From the NCBI RefSeq assembly GCF_014280035.1, contig NZ_CP047957.1, forward strand, positions 1,612,001-1,676,000: a DNA stretch of 64,000 bases, written 5' to 3'. The notes below the pieces were generated by a model that did no database searches, was not told where the DNA came from, and saw nothing but the letters and a program-made list of their open reading frames with translations. Of the stretch, positions 26,037-34,969 are shown in pieces. Within the stretch, counting starts at the first letter, position 1, and the number at the start of each line of letters is the position of its first letter. This DNA comes from Synechococcus sp. A18-25c. Its GTDB lineage: Bacteria > Cyanobacteriota > Cyanobacteriia > PCC-6307 > Cyanobiaceae. A program made the translations under genes and the position numbers.

Positions 26037-27734
26037 ATGAAGCCTTCGGTGGTGGCTTATGCCCTGGATCGTCTCGCTGACCTCGGCATCGGTCACGTGT
26101 TTGGAGTGCCAGGTGACTACTCCTTTCCCATCAACGATGCCGTGGAAGTGCACTCCCGGTTGAGCTGGGTGCCATCTGCGAATGAGCTGAACGCGGCTTA
26201 CGCAGCTGATGGTTACGCCCGGCGCCGGGGAGCGGCCATGGTCTGCACCACCTATGGAGTGGGTGAACTCAGTGCACTGAATGGCCTGATGGGTGCCATG
26301 GCAGAGCGACTACCCGTGTTTCATCTAGTCGGAACACCAAGCCTGAGGATTGTGCGCCAAGGACTGATCTGCCATCACACCCTCGGCGATCATGTTTATG
26401 ACCGTTTCGAAGCCATTTCTGCCTCCGCCAGTTGCGTCAGTGCAAGGCTCACCCCCGACAATGTTGTCGTCGAATTGGAGCGCGTGATCGACAAGGCTCT
26501 GGAGGAATCCAGGCCGGCTTATCTCACCTTTCCAATGGATCTCGCCCTAATGCCAATCACGGGGACGCCAATTCAAGGCTCTCCTCTTGGGGCGATTCAT
26601 CAACACGCCAGTGTGGAAGCAGAACTCGAAGCAGTCCTCGATCTCCTCGAAAAGCGAATCGCTTCAGCATCAAGGCCAGTGGTGCTGCCAACCATCACCT
26701 TGAAGCGCTTCGGACTGGTGAAGGCCTTCGAACACTTTCTCAATGCGTCGGGGTTGGCCTATGCAACAACGCCCATGGACAAGGGACTGCTCAACGAGGA
26801 GCACCCTGCATTCCTAGGGATGTACAACGGTGGTCGGTCAACACCCGCAGCCTTGCGCAGCGTGGTGGAAGACGCCGATTTGGTGATCGACTTCGGCGGC
26901 TTGGTTCTGGAGGATCTGAACACAGGGCTCTGGAGTGGATCACTCGATCCCAAGACAATCATTGCCTTGCATGCCGACTGGGTCCAAGCCGGTGATCAAG
27001 TGTTCACAAGCGTCAGCATCAGTGATGTGCTGGCGGGAATCACCAAGCGCTTGGAGACTTCATCAACACAACACTCTTTGTGGGGTGACCATCGCCCCGT
27101 CCAGCCTGAGCCGATCCTGCCCCTTGAGGGGGAGCAGCATCACCCCTCCGATTCAGCGAGCTTTTACCCCCGCTTGCAGCGATTTCTTCGGTCCAACGAC
27201 ATCTTGGTGTCCGATACAGGCACGTGCCTCCTGAAACTAAATGCCCTGCGACTACCAGCAAACGTCGTGATGGAAAGTCAAACCCTCTGGTCGTCAATTG
27301 GATGGGGAACACCAGCAGCTTTGGGATGCGCTTTAGCAGAACCAAAGCGACGCGTCGTGCTGGTCACCGGTGATGGAGCACACCAACTCACGGTGCAGGA
27401 GATCGGCGTCATGGGTTTCACGCACATCAACCCTGTGGTGATTGTGCTCAACAACGGTCTCTACGGGGTGGAGGCTTTGATCAGTGAGACCGGGCATGCC
27501 TACAACACGTTGCCACCTTGGCGTTATGCAGACATTCCTGCAGCACTGGGATGCCAAGGATGGTGGTGCGGTAGGGCTGCAACCGTCGCTGAACTGGAGC
27601 AATCATTGGCCGCCATCAATGAATTGCAAGGAGCTGCCTACCTCGAAGTGCTGATTCCTGCCGAAGAAAGTCAACCCCTGGCTGACGAGGTGATCGAAAT
27701 CATGCATCAAACCACCACACCCGATGGGGCATGA
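26037..27734 (+). CDS. thiamine-diphosphate 2-keto acid decarboxylase (indolepyruvate/pyruvate decarboxylase type)
   Basis: Cytosolic enzyme of 565 residues that would decarboxylate a 2-keto acid to an aldehyde. It has the cofactor-activating glutamate in NELNAAYAADGYAR, the paired catalytic histidines in CHHTLGDH, and the ThDP/Mg motif GDGAHQLTVQEIG with NNGLYGVE 28 residues on. The HH pair separates it from acetolactate synthases. Substrate (pyruvate, phenylpyruvate, indolepyruvate or branched) cannot be read. Starts at 25875, 26016 and 26037 are possible; 26037 has an AAAAGG upstream and begins right at the family N-terminus (VVAYALDRLADLGI). It is divergent from the propeller operon. Confidence 0.88.
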   Translation: MKPSVVAYALDRLADLGIGHVFGVPGDYSFPINDAVEVHSRLSWVPSANELNAAYAADGYARRRGAAMVCTTYGVGELSALNGLMGAMAERLPVFHLVGTPSLRIVRQGLICHHTLGDHVYDRFEAISASASCVSARLTPDNVVVELERVIDKALEESRPAYLTFPMDLALMPITGTPIQGSPLGAIHQHASVEAELEAVLDLLEKRIASASRPVVLPTITLKRFGLVKAFEHFLNASGLAYATTPMDKGLLNEEHPAFLGMYNGGRSTPAALRSVVEDADLVIDFGGLVLEDLNTGLWSGSLDPKTIIALHADWVQAGDQVFTSVSISDVLAGITKRLETSSTQHSLWGDHRPVQPEPILPLEGEQHHPSDSASFYPRLQRFLRSNDILVSDTGTCLLKLNALRLPANVVMESQTLWSSIGWGTPAALGCALAEPKRRVVLVTGDGAHQLTVQEIGVMGFTHINPVVIVLNNGLYGVEALISETGHAYNTLPPWRYADIPAALGCQGWWCGRAATVAELEQSLAAINELQGAAYLEVLIPAEESQPLADEVIEIMHQTTTPDGA

Positions 27735-28075
27735 CCGGCAGCAACAGTCACACGGGTCTTCACTTGCCTTTCAAAATTGATCGAAAACGGTGAAGCGTGA
27801 AAGGACTGGCTTGATTGGCCTTCCACACATCGATCCATAAAAAATATTGATTGGATTGATTACATTTTTACGGGTGAAAGAGCAACAACATCAGAACCCC
27901 ATGGCTAAAAAAACGATTCAAACAACAGCTGACATCGGCCAAATGAAACCCTAGACTCCAGACGAAGTCTTAAAAATCTCAATCAAGCAGACAATTCAAC
28001 AAAATTCCTAAAGCCAAGAAAGAAATTGCAAGACAACCTTTTAAACGTGTTTTTGGAGAAATAAATTGAAGACTA
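27735..28075. other. gene-free AT-rich stretch
   Basis: About 340 bases between converging genes. I see no reading frame, RNA gene or clear terminator. Confidence 0.5.
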
Positions 28076-30232
28076 TTATTTTTGAATTTCAACCGAAGTC
28101 GGGAAAGGAATTTCAATCTGACGGTCCTCGAAAGCTTGAAGAATTCCCTCCTTCATTCTGGAAATCGAGTCAAAGAATGATCCAGCATCCTCGTGCATCG
28201 AATCAACCATAAAAGAAAAATCAAGACTGTAGTCAGACAATGTTGATAATCTGCATGCACCCAATTTTAATTGTGAATCTGATTCAACAACATCGCGAAT
28301 GATGCTGGGTATTTCCCTTCGCTTATCACTTGGAGTGTCATAAGCAATACTCACAGAATGTTTGAAATTATTGACAACAGCAATAATCGTTTTGATCTGA
28401 GCGATTAAATCTTGCTGGAGCTGGAGATAATCCTTCCAATTATCAGATGAAGCCTTGGCAAAGACAGTCAGTGCTGCACCACTGCTCCCCGCTTCACTAA
28501 AACTCACGACTGGCGAATCAAGACGACTACTGTTTTGGATCAAATCTTGAGTGCGCTCTACAATGGCATTGAGCTGACCAACTCCCAAACCACTGGGGAG
28601 ATCCATCTTCAATTCAATGCCCTGACTAATCGAGTGCTCAGAAAGTCCAGAATTCTGCTTCCGATCTGAAAAGTTTTTGATAATTTCATCTTCAACTTTG
28701 TTGTTCGGAATCGTGATTCGTCCAGACAATGTAATCATGTCAATCGATCGCAATCCGATCCTGGAAACAAAACCCATTTCATTACCAATTTTGCAAAACT
28801 CACCAACTCGAACAGGACGGTCAGACTGAATGGCAATTCCTGCAAATAAATTACCAAGTAGACGCGATCCGCCCAAACCTACCGCCAATCCTGGTACAGC
28901 CGAGAACGCGATGACTGCATTAGGTGGCATGCCCAGCCTTAACATTAGCTGATAAAGCAAAATCACAGCACCAATGGCTCCAAAAAATCGCGAAAAGGGA
29001 AGGATTAGATTACGCAAACGACGCTTTTCCAATTCTGATTGACTCCCTCTGAAGCGCATCACCCAAACTGCGCTCGAACCAGCCATTGCCTCAAAAAACA
29101 ACACAATGGCAACGCCAAACGAAATGTATGTAACCACATCAAAAAATGAGTTGGAATTTTGTAATGCTTCTCCAGTAAAATTGATTCGATTTGCCACGAT
29201 GGTTTTTGCAATCATCGATAGCGGACCAATTGGAAGGGCAAGATAAAAGCGTCTCCAAGAAAGTTCAATTTGACGGTTGGCAAATCGATTCAAAAGATTG
29301 CCAGAGCTATCAACATTCAACCTGTAAGTGTTCAAAAGCTTGAAAAGACAAGCCATCACAAGCGGTAAATAAATTAACGCAAGCAGAATCGCCATCAAAT
29401 ATTGAAGAAGACTTTGCTCTCCGAAGGGGATTTGCAAGAAGAGCTTTATATCTTCCGGCAAGCTCACATACCACTTTGGAGGAACAAGATATCCCGGAGA
29501 GTAGGAGAAATCTTGGTAAATCCTTGGCGATGCAAGGGGGTTTTCGGAAATAATTTCATCAGCAGTCGTATCGCCATATGTTTGCCTGACAAATGCATAC
29601 ATTCTATTAATATTTTCGAGCGTTTCTTGTGAGAAGAAATAATCCTGGTTTCCATTATCGTTCTTGACTGAACGCGTCAATGTGATTGCAGTCCCAGGGA
29701 TGGTCCAATCCGTTTGGTTCTTATTATTAGGGATATCAATTGGTTCTCTTGAGTGAGTAAATGCATAGTCAAGAATTTCTTTCAGCTTCAATACGGATTC
29801 TTCCAGTGTGTCCTTTCGAATACTCTCAGGGATGGATGAATCATCCATTGTTCTCTTCGCAACTCTGAAGAGCACTTCAGCTTCTTTGATCTCCTCACGA
29901 ACACTCTCACTCCAGAGCATCCCTGGACTTTCATCTGCTTTTTGACCGACGTCTCGAATAATTTCACCAACCCGCGCCATTACGGCATAAAAACGCAAAA
30001 GTGTCTGCTGAGGAGTAAACCCTGTGACCTTACCGAGATAGGACTGATCCCAGTTTGAGTCATAGATTTCAAGCTGGTCATAAAACGGTTGTTCCTCAAG
30101 TGGAATGATGGTTTTTTCTTCTCCTAAACCGAGCGCAATCAACGTCTCGGCAGAGTGGGCATAGGAGAATGATGTCAAACCAATCAAAAGACCCAGAGCA
30201 ATACCCCAAAAAAAGCGCAGAGATTTTTTCAT
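28076..30232 (-). CDS. large MscS-family mechanosensitive channel
   Basis: Protein of 718 residues, much longer than the minimal channel. A signal peptide (FWGIALGLLIGLTSFSYAHS) is followed by about 250 extracytoplasmic residues, partly coiled, then about five membrane helices. The pore-lining helix with small residues is AVIAFSAVPGLAVGLGGSRLLGNLFAG, and the MscS beta domain follows (QSDRPVRVGEFCKIGNEMGFVSRIGLRSIDMITLSGRITIPN). Closest in layout to the large YnaI/plant MSL-type members. Expected role is relief of osmotic shock. The gene is AT-rich relative to the window and stands alone with gene-free flanks. Confidence 0.9.
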   Translation of the reverse strand: MKKSLRFFWGIALGLLIGLTSFSYAHSAETLIALGLGEEKTIIPLEEQPFYDQLEIYDSNWDQSYLGKVTGFTPQQTLLRFYAVMARVGEIIRDVGQKADESPGMLWSESVREEIKEAEVLFRVAKRTMDDSSIPESIRKDTLEESVLKLKEILDYAFTHSREPIDIPNNKNQTDWTIPGTAITLTRSVKNDNGNQDYFFSQETLENINRMYAFVRQTYGDTTADEIISENPLASPRIYQDFSYSPGYLVPPKWYVSLPEDIKLFLQIPFGEQSLLQYLMAILLALIYLPLVMACLFKLLNTYRLNVDSSGNLLNRFANRQIELSWRRFYLALPIGPLSMIAKTIVANRINFTGEALQNSNSFFDVVTYISFGVAIVLFFEAMAGSSAVWVMRFRGSQSELEKRRLRNLILPFSRFFGAIGAVILLYQLMLRLGMPPNAVIAFSAVPGLAVGLGGSRLLGNLFAGIAIQSDRPVRVGEFCKIGNEMGFVSRIGLRSIDMITLSGRITIPNNKVEDEIIKNFSDRKQNSGLSEHSISQGIELKMDLPSGLGVGQLNAIVERTQDLIQNSSRLDSPVVSFSEAGSSGAALTVFAKASSDNWKDYLQLQQDLIAQIKTIIAVVNNFKHSVSIAYDTPSDKRREIPSIIRDVVESDSQLKLGACRLSTLSDYSLDFSFMVDSMHEDAGSFFDSISRMKEGILQAFEDRQIEIPFPTSVEIQK

Positions 30233-30697
30233 GGTACGACTTTTTCTCGTATGCCAAATATAGGCGAAAAGACCAAAACTGACCAGTTCTACAAACGTCT
30301 ACGCATCCTTGTCAACAAGCATTAAACGTTGAAACCAATTGAGATCAAACCAGGAATTGGATGCAAATCTTTGCGCACCGCACAACACCTGAACCGAAAT
30401 CAGTGCATAAAAAAGTCGCATGATTCATTAACATACTGCTTAAGTTGTTACGACGTTGGTCCAGGTTTGCCTCAAGGGCTCTCGCTTGGCCAAGGGAAAG
30501 TTATCTGCGGCAAACCCAATCGAGCCCGCAATTTATAATGACATCAATCGGCATAAAAATTGTTCCAAAAGTGACTCCAAGCGGTCACTGAATCGATTTA
30601 AAAGAATTGGTTTCACGCACCTTTTGTGGCAAAACTGAAATCCAGCTCAACAACAGTGCCATAAGTCAACACAAGCCGCTAAAAATAAGATTAAAAC
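30233..30697. other. gene-free stretch upstream of the channel gene
   Basis: About 465 bases. Short frames exist (for example 30329-30538), but their composition is not protein-like. No RNA gene or terminator is obvious. It must hold the channel promoter near 30240-30300. Confidence 0.4.
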
Positions 30698-30967
30698 TTA
30701 GTCCTGATCAAGATCCTCATCAGAAACATAAAAGGGTTCACTGGTGCCAGGCTCATCATTGCCCAGCACTAATGCTTTGAGTGAGTCATCACTTTCAAAA
30801 ATAAACAGGCTTTCCTCATCGGGATGAATTCCCTTCATCTCCGGATGATCGTTAACGAGCCGATCCAAACGGCGGCGTTCTTTCCACCACCCGGATGCTT
30901 TTTCCGAGAGGTGAATCAAAAGAGCGAGATTCACCAGCACCAGAGCAAAAAACTCCATTGCCTGCAT
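30698..30967 (-). CDS. small membrane-anchored acidic protein
   Basis: The ATG at 30967 gives 89 residues: an N-terminal membrane helix (AMEFFALVLVNLALLIHL), a basic patch (WWKERRRLDRLVN), and an acidic C-terminus (GTSEPFYVSDEDLDQD). I do not recognise the family. It is divergent from the CobW-like gene, and the Zur-type box at 31084 lies in the gap, so it might share that control. The longer start at 31042 would run toward the box and adds unconvincing sequence. Confidence 0.65.
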   Translation of the reverse strand: MQAMEFFALVLVNLALLIHLSEKASGWWKERRRLDRLVNDHPEMKGIHPDEESLFIFESDDSLKALVLGNDEPGTSEPFYVSDEDLDQD

Positions 30968-31082
30968 CAGAGGGCACCCGACGTACGACGACCATAGCGA
31001 GGGTCGCAGCCCCAGCCTGTGCCCAATGCTGCCAGAGTCCATTGCGGCAGGAGTGGACGGCCAGGCATCCAGCAGGCCATTA

Positions 31083-31097
31083 TGAGAATGATTCTCG
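31083..31097. promoter_or_regulatory. Fur/Zur-type box upstream of the CobW-like operon
   Basis: GAGAATGATTCTC (31084-31096) is a perfect 6-1-6 dyad, 22 bases before the ATG of the CobW-like gene. It matches the cyanobacterial Zur/Fur pattern and resembles the boxes in front of znuA at 45710-45746. Zinc control is likely given the downstream gene family. Confidence 0.8.
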
Positions 31098-31118
31098 CTC
31101 CCAGGTCAAGGTTGTTCT

Positions 31119-31904
31119 ATGGGTCAGGTGTGCCTGGTCTCAGGGCCTCCCGGATGCGGCAAAACCACATGGGTGCTGGAAACCTTGAGACAGCATCAGG
31201 GGTCATGCGCTTTCCTGCGTCTGGAAGGAGATCGTTCTGAGGGGCTGGAACAAGGTGTCGATGGCGGGATCGATCCGGCTTGGCTCAAGGATCAGATCCC
31301 TGAACTGATTTCGCTCCAGCCCTCAGAATCAGGTGAAGAGCTTCATCGTGAAGCCCAACTCACCTTGATTGAGGTTCAACAGTTTCGCGTTCCAGAAACG
31401 CTGGGCCTTGATGGCTACGGGGCCAGCGTCCGTGAGCGACTCGATGCACTCCGCCTGAAACCGGATCAGACCTTGCACTTTGGCCGAGATTCGGTGTTGC
31501 CGACTCACGACACTCTGGAGTTCAACAAACTTGAGGCCTGGCACATCAACCTCCAGCGCAGCGTTTGGGATCCCAACAGCCTCAGCAGTTTCTGGTTTGA
31601 ACTCGTCAATGGGGCCTACGGCGATGTGTATCGCGCCAAAGGCTTGATGAATCTCCCAGATGGTCGCGCGTTTTTGTGCAACTGGATGGTCAGTCAACAG
31701 GAGTCACAGTTTCTGCCCTTAGACGGCATCGCTCCAGACTCCGAACGGCCGGATCGACCCTCTGCCTTGGTCGTCCAAGGCAAAGCGCTTGAACCACGCG
31801 GAATCCAAGCCACGATTGACGACTGTTTGCTGAGCGACGACGTGATGGCTCTGCAGCAACGCCACCGCCAAGAACAAATTCCCGCATCCTCAACCCAAAG
31901 CTGA
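31119..31904 (+). CDS. CobW/COG0523-like GTPase, divergent and short
   Basis: P-loop protein of 261 residues. The Walker A is SGPPGCGKTTWVLETL at residues 8-24 and the C-terminal part (FWFELVNGAYGDVYRAKGLMNLPDGRAFL) matches the CobW C-terminal domain. COG0523 proteins are metal-delivery GTPases. This one is shorter than the usual 320-400 residues and lacks the CxCC motif normally found after switch I, so metal handling may differ. It is directly behind a Zur-type box and heads an operon: the phosphoesterase-like gene starts 6 bases after its stop. A role in zinc allocation under limitation is inferred from box and family. Confidence 0.78.
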   Translation: MGQVCLVSGPPGCGKTTWVLETLRQHQGSCAFLRLEGDRSEGLEQGVDGGIDPAWLKDQIPELISLQPSESGEELHREAQLTLIEVQQFRVPETLGLDGYGASVRERLDALRLKPDQTLHFGRDSVLPTHDTLEFNKLEAWHINLQRSVWDPNSLSSFWFELVNGAYGDVYRAKGLMNLPDGRAFLCNWMVSQQESQFLPLDGIAPDSERPDRPSALVVQGKALEPRGIQATIDDCLLSDDVMALQQRHRQEQIPASSTQS

Positions 31905-31910
31905 TTCACC

Positions 31911-32729
31911 ATGAACCATGCAGTGATCTCCTGTTTACACGCCAACCTGGCGGCCGTTGAGGCGGTGCTCGAGGACATTGATTCTCAAGGAATTGACACG
32001 ATTACCTGCCTGGGCGATCTGGTGGGCTATGGGCCACAACCCAACGAAGTGGTGGAGCTTGTGAGAGAGCGGGGGATTGCCTCCTGCCAAGGCTGCTGGG
32101 ACGAAGACATCATCGATGGTTTAAATGCCTGCGAATGCAGCTATCCCTCCCAGTTGGCCGAACGCCGCGGCCACCGTGCGCATCATTGGACAGCCGCAAC
32201 CCTGACGGAATCCAACAGGGCTTTTCTGGCTGAACTGCCCATGACGCTGCGCAGAGGGTCATCGCTGTTTGTTCATGGCAGTCCCAACAGCCAGCACGAA
32301 TACCTACTGCCTGACATGAATGCTTTCGCCGCACTGGAACGTGTCGAAACAGCCGGGGCAGAAACCCTGTTTTGCGGGCATACCCATCAGCCCTACGTGA
32401 GAGAGCTCAGTGGCGGCAGCATCCGCGTGAGGGTTCAACAAGGCAATCAGATCCAACCGGCCATGGAACAAGAGCTCTCGTTGCCGATGCGCCGCATCGT
32501 CAACGCAGGATCCGTCGGTGAACCACGCCATGGCAGCACCAAAGCCACCTATGTCGTTCACAACGACGCCACAGGAGAGGTAGACATCCGTGAAGTGGCG
32601 TACGACGTCGACAAAACTTGCCGCGCGATTGTGGAAGCAGGACTTCCCGAGGTTTTTGCCTGGAGGCTCAGCCACGGCTTCGAGTACGCCGAACGAGCCG
32701 ACGATGCCAGCCACGTGTGTGAGCGCTAA
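31911..32729 (+). CDS. calcineurin-like phosphoesterase fold protein with Cys in place of metal ligands
   Basis: Protein of 272 residues with the YfcE-like fold: LGDLVGYGPQPNEVVELV (metal motif II), LFVHGSPNSQHEY (IV), FCGHTHQPYVREL (V) and VNAGSVGEPRHG. Two motifs are altered: the usual SDxHGN reads SCLHAN, and GNHD reads GCWD, so an Asp and an Asn ligand are both replaced by Cys and the catalytic His by Trp. It may bind metal differently or be non-catalytic. It follows the CobW-like gene by 6 bases and overlaps the next gene (TAATG). Under the same Zur-type box, it is probably part of a zinc response. Confidence 0.8.
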   Translation: MNHAVISCLHANLAAVEAVLEDIDSQGIDTITCLGDLVGYGPQPNEVVELVRERGIASCQGCWDEDIIDGLNACECSYPSQLAERRGHRAHHWTAATLTESNRAFLAELPMTLRRGSSLFVHGSPNSQHEYLLPDMNAFAALERVETAGAETLFCGHTHQPYVRELSGGSIRVRVQQGNQIQPAMEQELSLPMRRIVNAGSVGEPRHGSTKATYVVHNDATGEVDIREVAYDVDKTCRAIVEAGLPEVFAWRLSHGFEYAERADDASHVCER

Positions 32730-33439
32730 TGGAACGCTGGGCACTGGTGAGTGGTTTGAACGGAGACCTTGATCTCTATGAGCGAATCCAACGTGATCTC
32801 AAACGTCAGCGTGACGTTGCCAGCTTGTTTGTGTTGGGTGACCTGGTGGGAGCTTGCACCTCTTGCAATGCCCTACTGGATCGGTTGAGGCGACCCAAGC
32901 CAGGTGATCTCACACCGGACTGCGTTTATGGCTGGAGAGACGACCAGTTGTTGGCTGAATGCGGGTACCGCGGTGAGCGCAAGGCCGATGCTCTGAGACA
33001 AAACGAGGGGGAGGCATCACTCGCCAACTTGTTGGCAGCCGTGGATCCCGACCATCTCGGTTGGCTGGCATCGCTGCAATTCGGATTCATCGAACTCGAC
33101 TGTGCGCTCATCCACGGCAGCTCAGCCGATGTTGCTGATCGCCTAACGGAGACCACTTCCCCGCTGATCCTGATGGATCGGCTTACACGCCTCGACGTCA
33201 ACCGTCTTTTTACGGCCCGCAGCGGTCGCCAATTCCGGCTGGAACTGACCGGCGGCGAGATTCGCTCCAAAGTGACCGATCACAGCGGTGAGCACCAGGC
33301 CGCACAGGCCGTGCCGAAGCGCAGCGTGATCGGCATCGGTGAAGGCGATCACTACACCCTCTACGACCCAGCCACGGATCACCTGACGTTCCTCGATCTC
33401 AGCAAGAGTCGCGGTCAACGCAAACGAGGGTTTGGTTAA
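32729..33439 (+). CDS. degenerate calcineurin-like protein, paralogue of the upstream gene
   Basis: Protein of 236 residues that aligns in outline with its neighbour. Only some motifs survive: FVLGDLVGACTSC (II) and ALIHGSSADV (IV). The SDxHGN position reads SGLNGD, the GNHD position reads GWRD, and the GHTH position reads TARSG, so most metal ligands are lost. It cannot be a standard phosphoesterase. Translation is coupled to the upstream gene by the TAATG overlap, which suggests the two products act together, perhaps as a heteromer. It ends the CobW operon. Confidence 0.72.
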   Translation: MERWALVSGLNGDLDLYERIQRDLKRQRDVASLFVLGDLVGACTSCNALLDRLRRPKPGDLTPDCVYGWRDDQLLAECGYRGERKADALRQNEGEASLANLLAAVDPDHLGWLASLQFGFIELDCALIHGSSADVADRLTETTSPLILMDRLTRLDVNRLFTARSGRQFRLELTGGEIRSKVTDHSGEHQAAQAVPKRSVIGIGEGDHYTLYDPATDHLTFLDLSKSRGQRKRGFG

Positions 33440-33512
33440 GCCAAACTCGAAGAACAGCCAACGGCTCAAGCGTCACTCCAAGGAGCCATGCTGAGTTTTC
33501 ATCCCCTGCCCT

Positions 33513-33767
33513 ATGGACACCAGGACGCAGCCATCGACAGCGCGAGTCAACACACAGACCAGTGTGTATTCGCTGCTGGCTGCTCTTAGCTGCTTCAGTC
33601 TGATCTCAATTGCCATCCTGCTGATTCCCCAGGCGGTGAAAACCCACCGTTACAACCGGTGTGTGAACGTCCAAATCGACATGCGGGCGGCCATCAATCC
33701 CCAGGGTCAGCGCAGCCCAGGCAAAATGAATTATCTGAAAGCCGTCGAACACTGCGAAGGCTTGTAG
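33513..33767 (+). CDS. small membrane protein
   Basis: Protein of 84 residues with one central hydrophobic helix (SLLAALSCFSLISIAILLIPQA) and a polar C-terminus containing two cysteines (RCVNVQIDMRAAINPQGQR, VEHCEGL). The segment after the helix, with a YNRCVN motif, recurs in several picocyanobacterial small proteins as far as I recall. Function unknown. It is followed 17 bases later by the DUF3721-like gene on the same strand. Confidence 0.65.
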   Translation: MDTRTQPSTARVNTQTSVYSLLAALSCFSLISIAILLIPQAVKTHRYNRCVNVQIDMRAAINPQGQRSPGKMNYLKAVEHCEGL

Positions 33768-33784
33768 ATCACGGAGTCGAGATC

Positions 33785-33994
33785 ATGGCTTTCTGCACAC
33801 TGGTCGTCTCGCTAATCGTCCTGCTTTTAAGCAGCTCTCCAGGCCAGACCCATGGCAGAGGCATGTATGCCACGCAAGTCGAAGCTCAACAGAGAGCTGA
33901 TCAGCTGGGGTGCAGCACCACGCATCAAAACAACAACCGCTGGATGCCCTGTGCCAATGAACAGGAGCTGCACCAGCAGCTACGGAAGCAATGA
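33785..33994 (+). CDS. DUF3721-like small secreted protein
   Basis: The ATG at 33785 gives 69 residues: a hydrophobic signal (FCTLVVSLIVLLLSSSPG) followed by GMYATQVEAQQRADQLGC and RWMPCANE. The pattern M(Y/F)-x-T-x-x-E-A-x-x-x-A-x-x-x-x-C ... WMPC is that of DUF3721, also seen at 50902-51168. The two cysteines may form a disulphide. Function is unknown. Its stop overlaps the next start (ATGA), indicating coupling. Confidence 0.7.
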   Translation: MAFCTLVVSLIVLLLSSSPGQTHGRGMYATQVEAQQRADQLGCSTTHQNNNRWMPCANEQELHQQLRKQ

Positions 33995-34263
33995 AACCAA
34001 GAGCAGCCTCTCAACGACAAGCACGACGGCTGCATCGCTGGCTTGTTCCGATCGCAGCCTTACCGCTCTTGATCACCGCTAGCACGGGATCCCTCTACAG
34101 CCTGTTGTTAGAGCAGGGGGTTGACGCTTTCTGGTTACTGAAGCTGCACACGGGCCGGTTCGGTTGGATCAATCTCCAACCGGTGTATCCCATCCTGCTT
34201 GGAGCCCTCACCATCGTGGTGACTGCGTCAGGCCTCGCCATGTTGTTAAAGCCGCAGCGTTGA
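33991..34263 (+). CDS. small PepSY-associated-like membrane protein
   Basis: Protein of 90 residues with two membrane helices (WLVPIAALPLLITASTGSLYSLL and VYPILLGALTIVVTASGLAMLL). The opening RRLHRWLVPIAALPLLITASTG and the loop LKLHTGRFGW match the PepSY-associated transmembrane fold, which is found in iron and redox membrane proteins. It begins with an ATGA overlap on the DUF3721-like gene. Role unknown. Confidence 0.68.
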   Translation: MKPRAASQRQARRLHRWLVPIAALPLLITASTGSLYSLLLEQGVDAFWLLKLHTGRFGWINLQPVYPILLGALTIVVTASGLAMLLKPQR

Positions 34264-34284
34264 CGTTGCATTGCGGCTTCGATC

Positions 34285-34818
34285 TCAGTAGCGATCAAAC
34301 ACCGACAGGTTGCCGTCAAGGGCGATGGCCATGACGTCAAAACGCTCGGTCTCCACTCCCTGCATCTCCATCCCTGGAGAGCCCATGGGCATGCCTGGAA
34401 CCGAGAGCCCTCGAATCTCAGGACGCTCAGTCAACAACCGTTGAATCGAAGCGACGGGCACGTGTCCCTCAATGACGTAGCCCTCAACCAGAGCCGTATG
34501 ACAGGACGCCACATCAGGAGCGATGCCTTGCTGCTCTTTGACACCATCCATGGCTTCCGTCACCTGGTCATCGATGCGGAACCCAGCTGCTGCAAGGTGC
34601 TCACCCCACTGGGTGCAGCAACCGCAGCTGGCTGAGCGATACACCGTGATTTCTGGACCGTCGGCATGCATCGTGTTGGGCATGGATACCGGTCCACCGC
34701 TGGTGCCATGCGCCATAACGGGCGGGGTGGACCAAAGACACGTGGACAGCAACAACGCTCCAACCCTGCCAACAGCTTGAGGAAACGACAAAGAGGTCAA
34801 GGAACGGTGCGCAGTCAT
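34285..34818 (-). CDS. DUF411 metal-binding protein
   Basis: Secreted or periplasmic DUF411 protein, 177 residues from the ATG at 34818. After a signal-like helix (VGALLLSTCLWSTPPVMAHG) it shows the signature VYRSASCGCCTQWGEHLAAAGF, then MDGVKEQQGIAPDVASCHTALVEGYVIEGHVP, with conserved Cys and His suited to copper or other soft metals. A Met-rich part (PGMPMGSPGMEMQGVE) near the C-terminus adds possible Cu(I) ligands. DUF411 genes often sit in copper or heavy-metal resistance clusters. The longer start at 34839 is possible. Confidence 0.88.
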   Translation of the reverse strand: MTAHRSLTSLSFPQAVGRVGALLLSTCLWSTPPVMAHGTSGGPVSMPNTMHADGPEITVYRSASCGCCTQWGEHLAAAGFRIDDQVTEAMDGVKEQQGIAPDVASCHTALVEGYVIEGHVPVASIQRLLTERPEIRGLSVPGMPMGSPGMEMQGVETERFDVMAIALDGNLSVFDRY

Positions 34819-34969
34819 GGACGCAGAAAACAGGGCCAATGTGCTTCACCATTGAAGCGAATTGATCCAATCAACAGACCACACTCAGCATGGTGGCCAT
34901 CCCTCTACAGCGCCAACACACCATTCATTGACAGGGTGTGGTCCAATTTCCCTGGTATCGCTTCATGTC

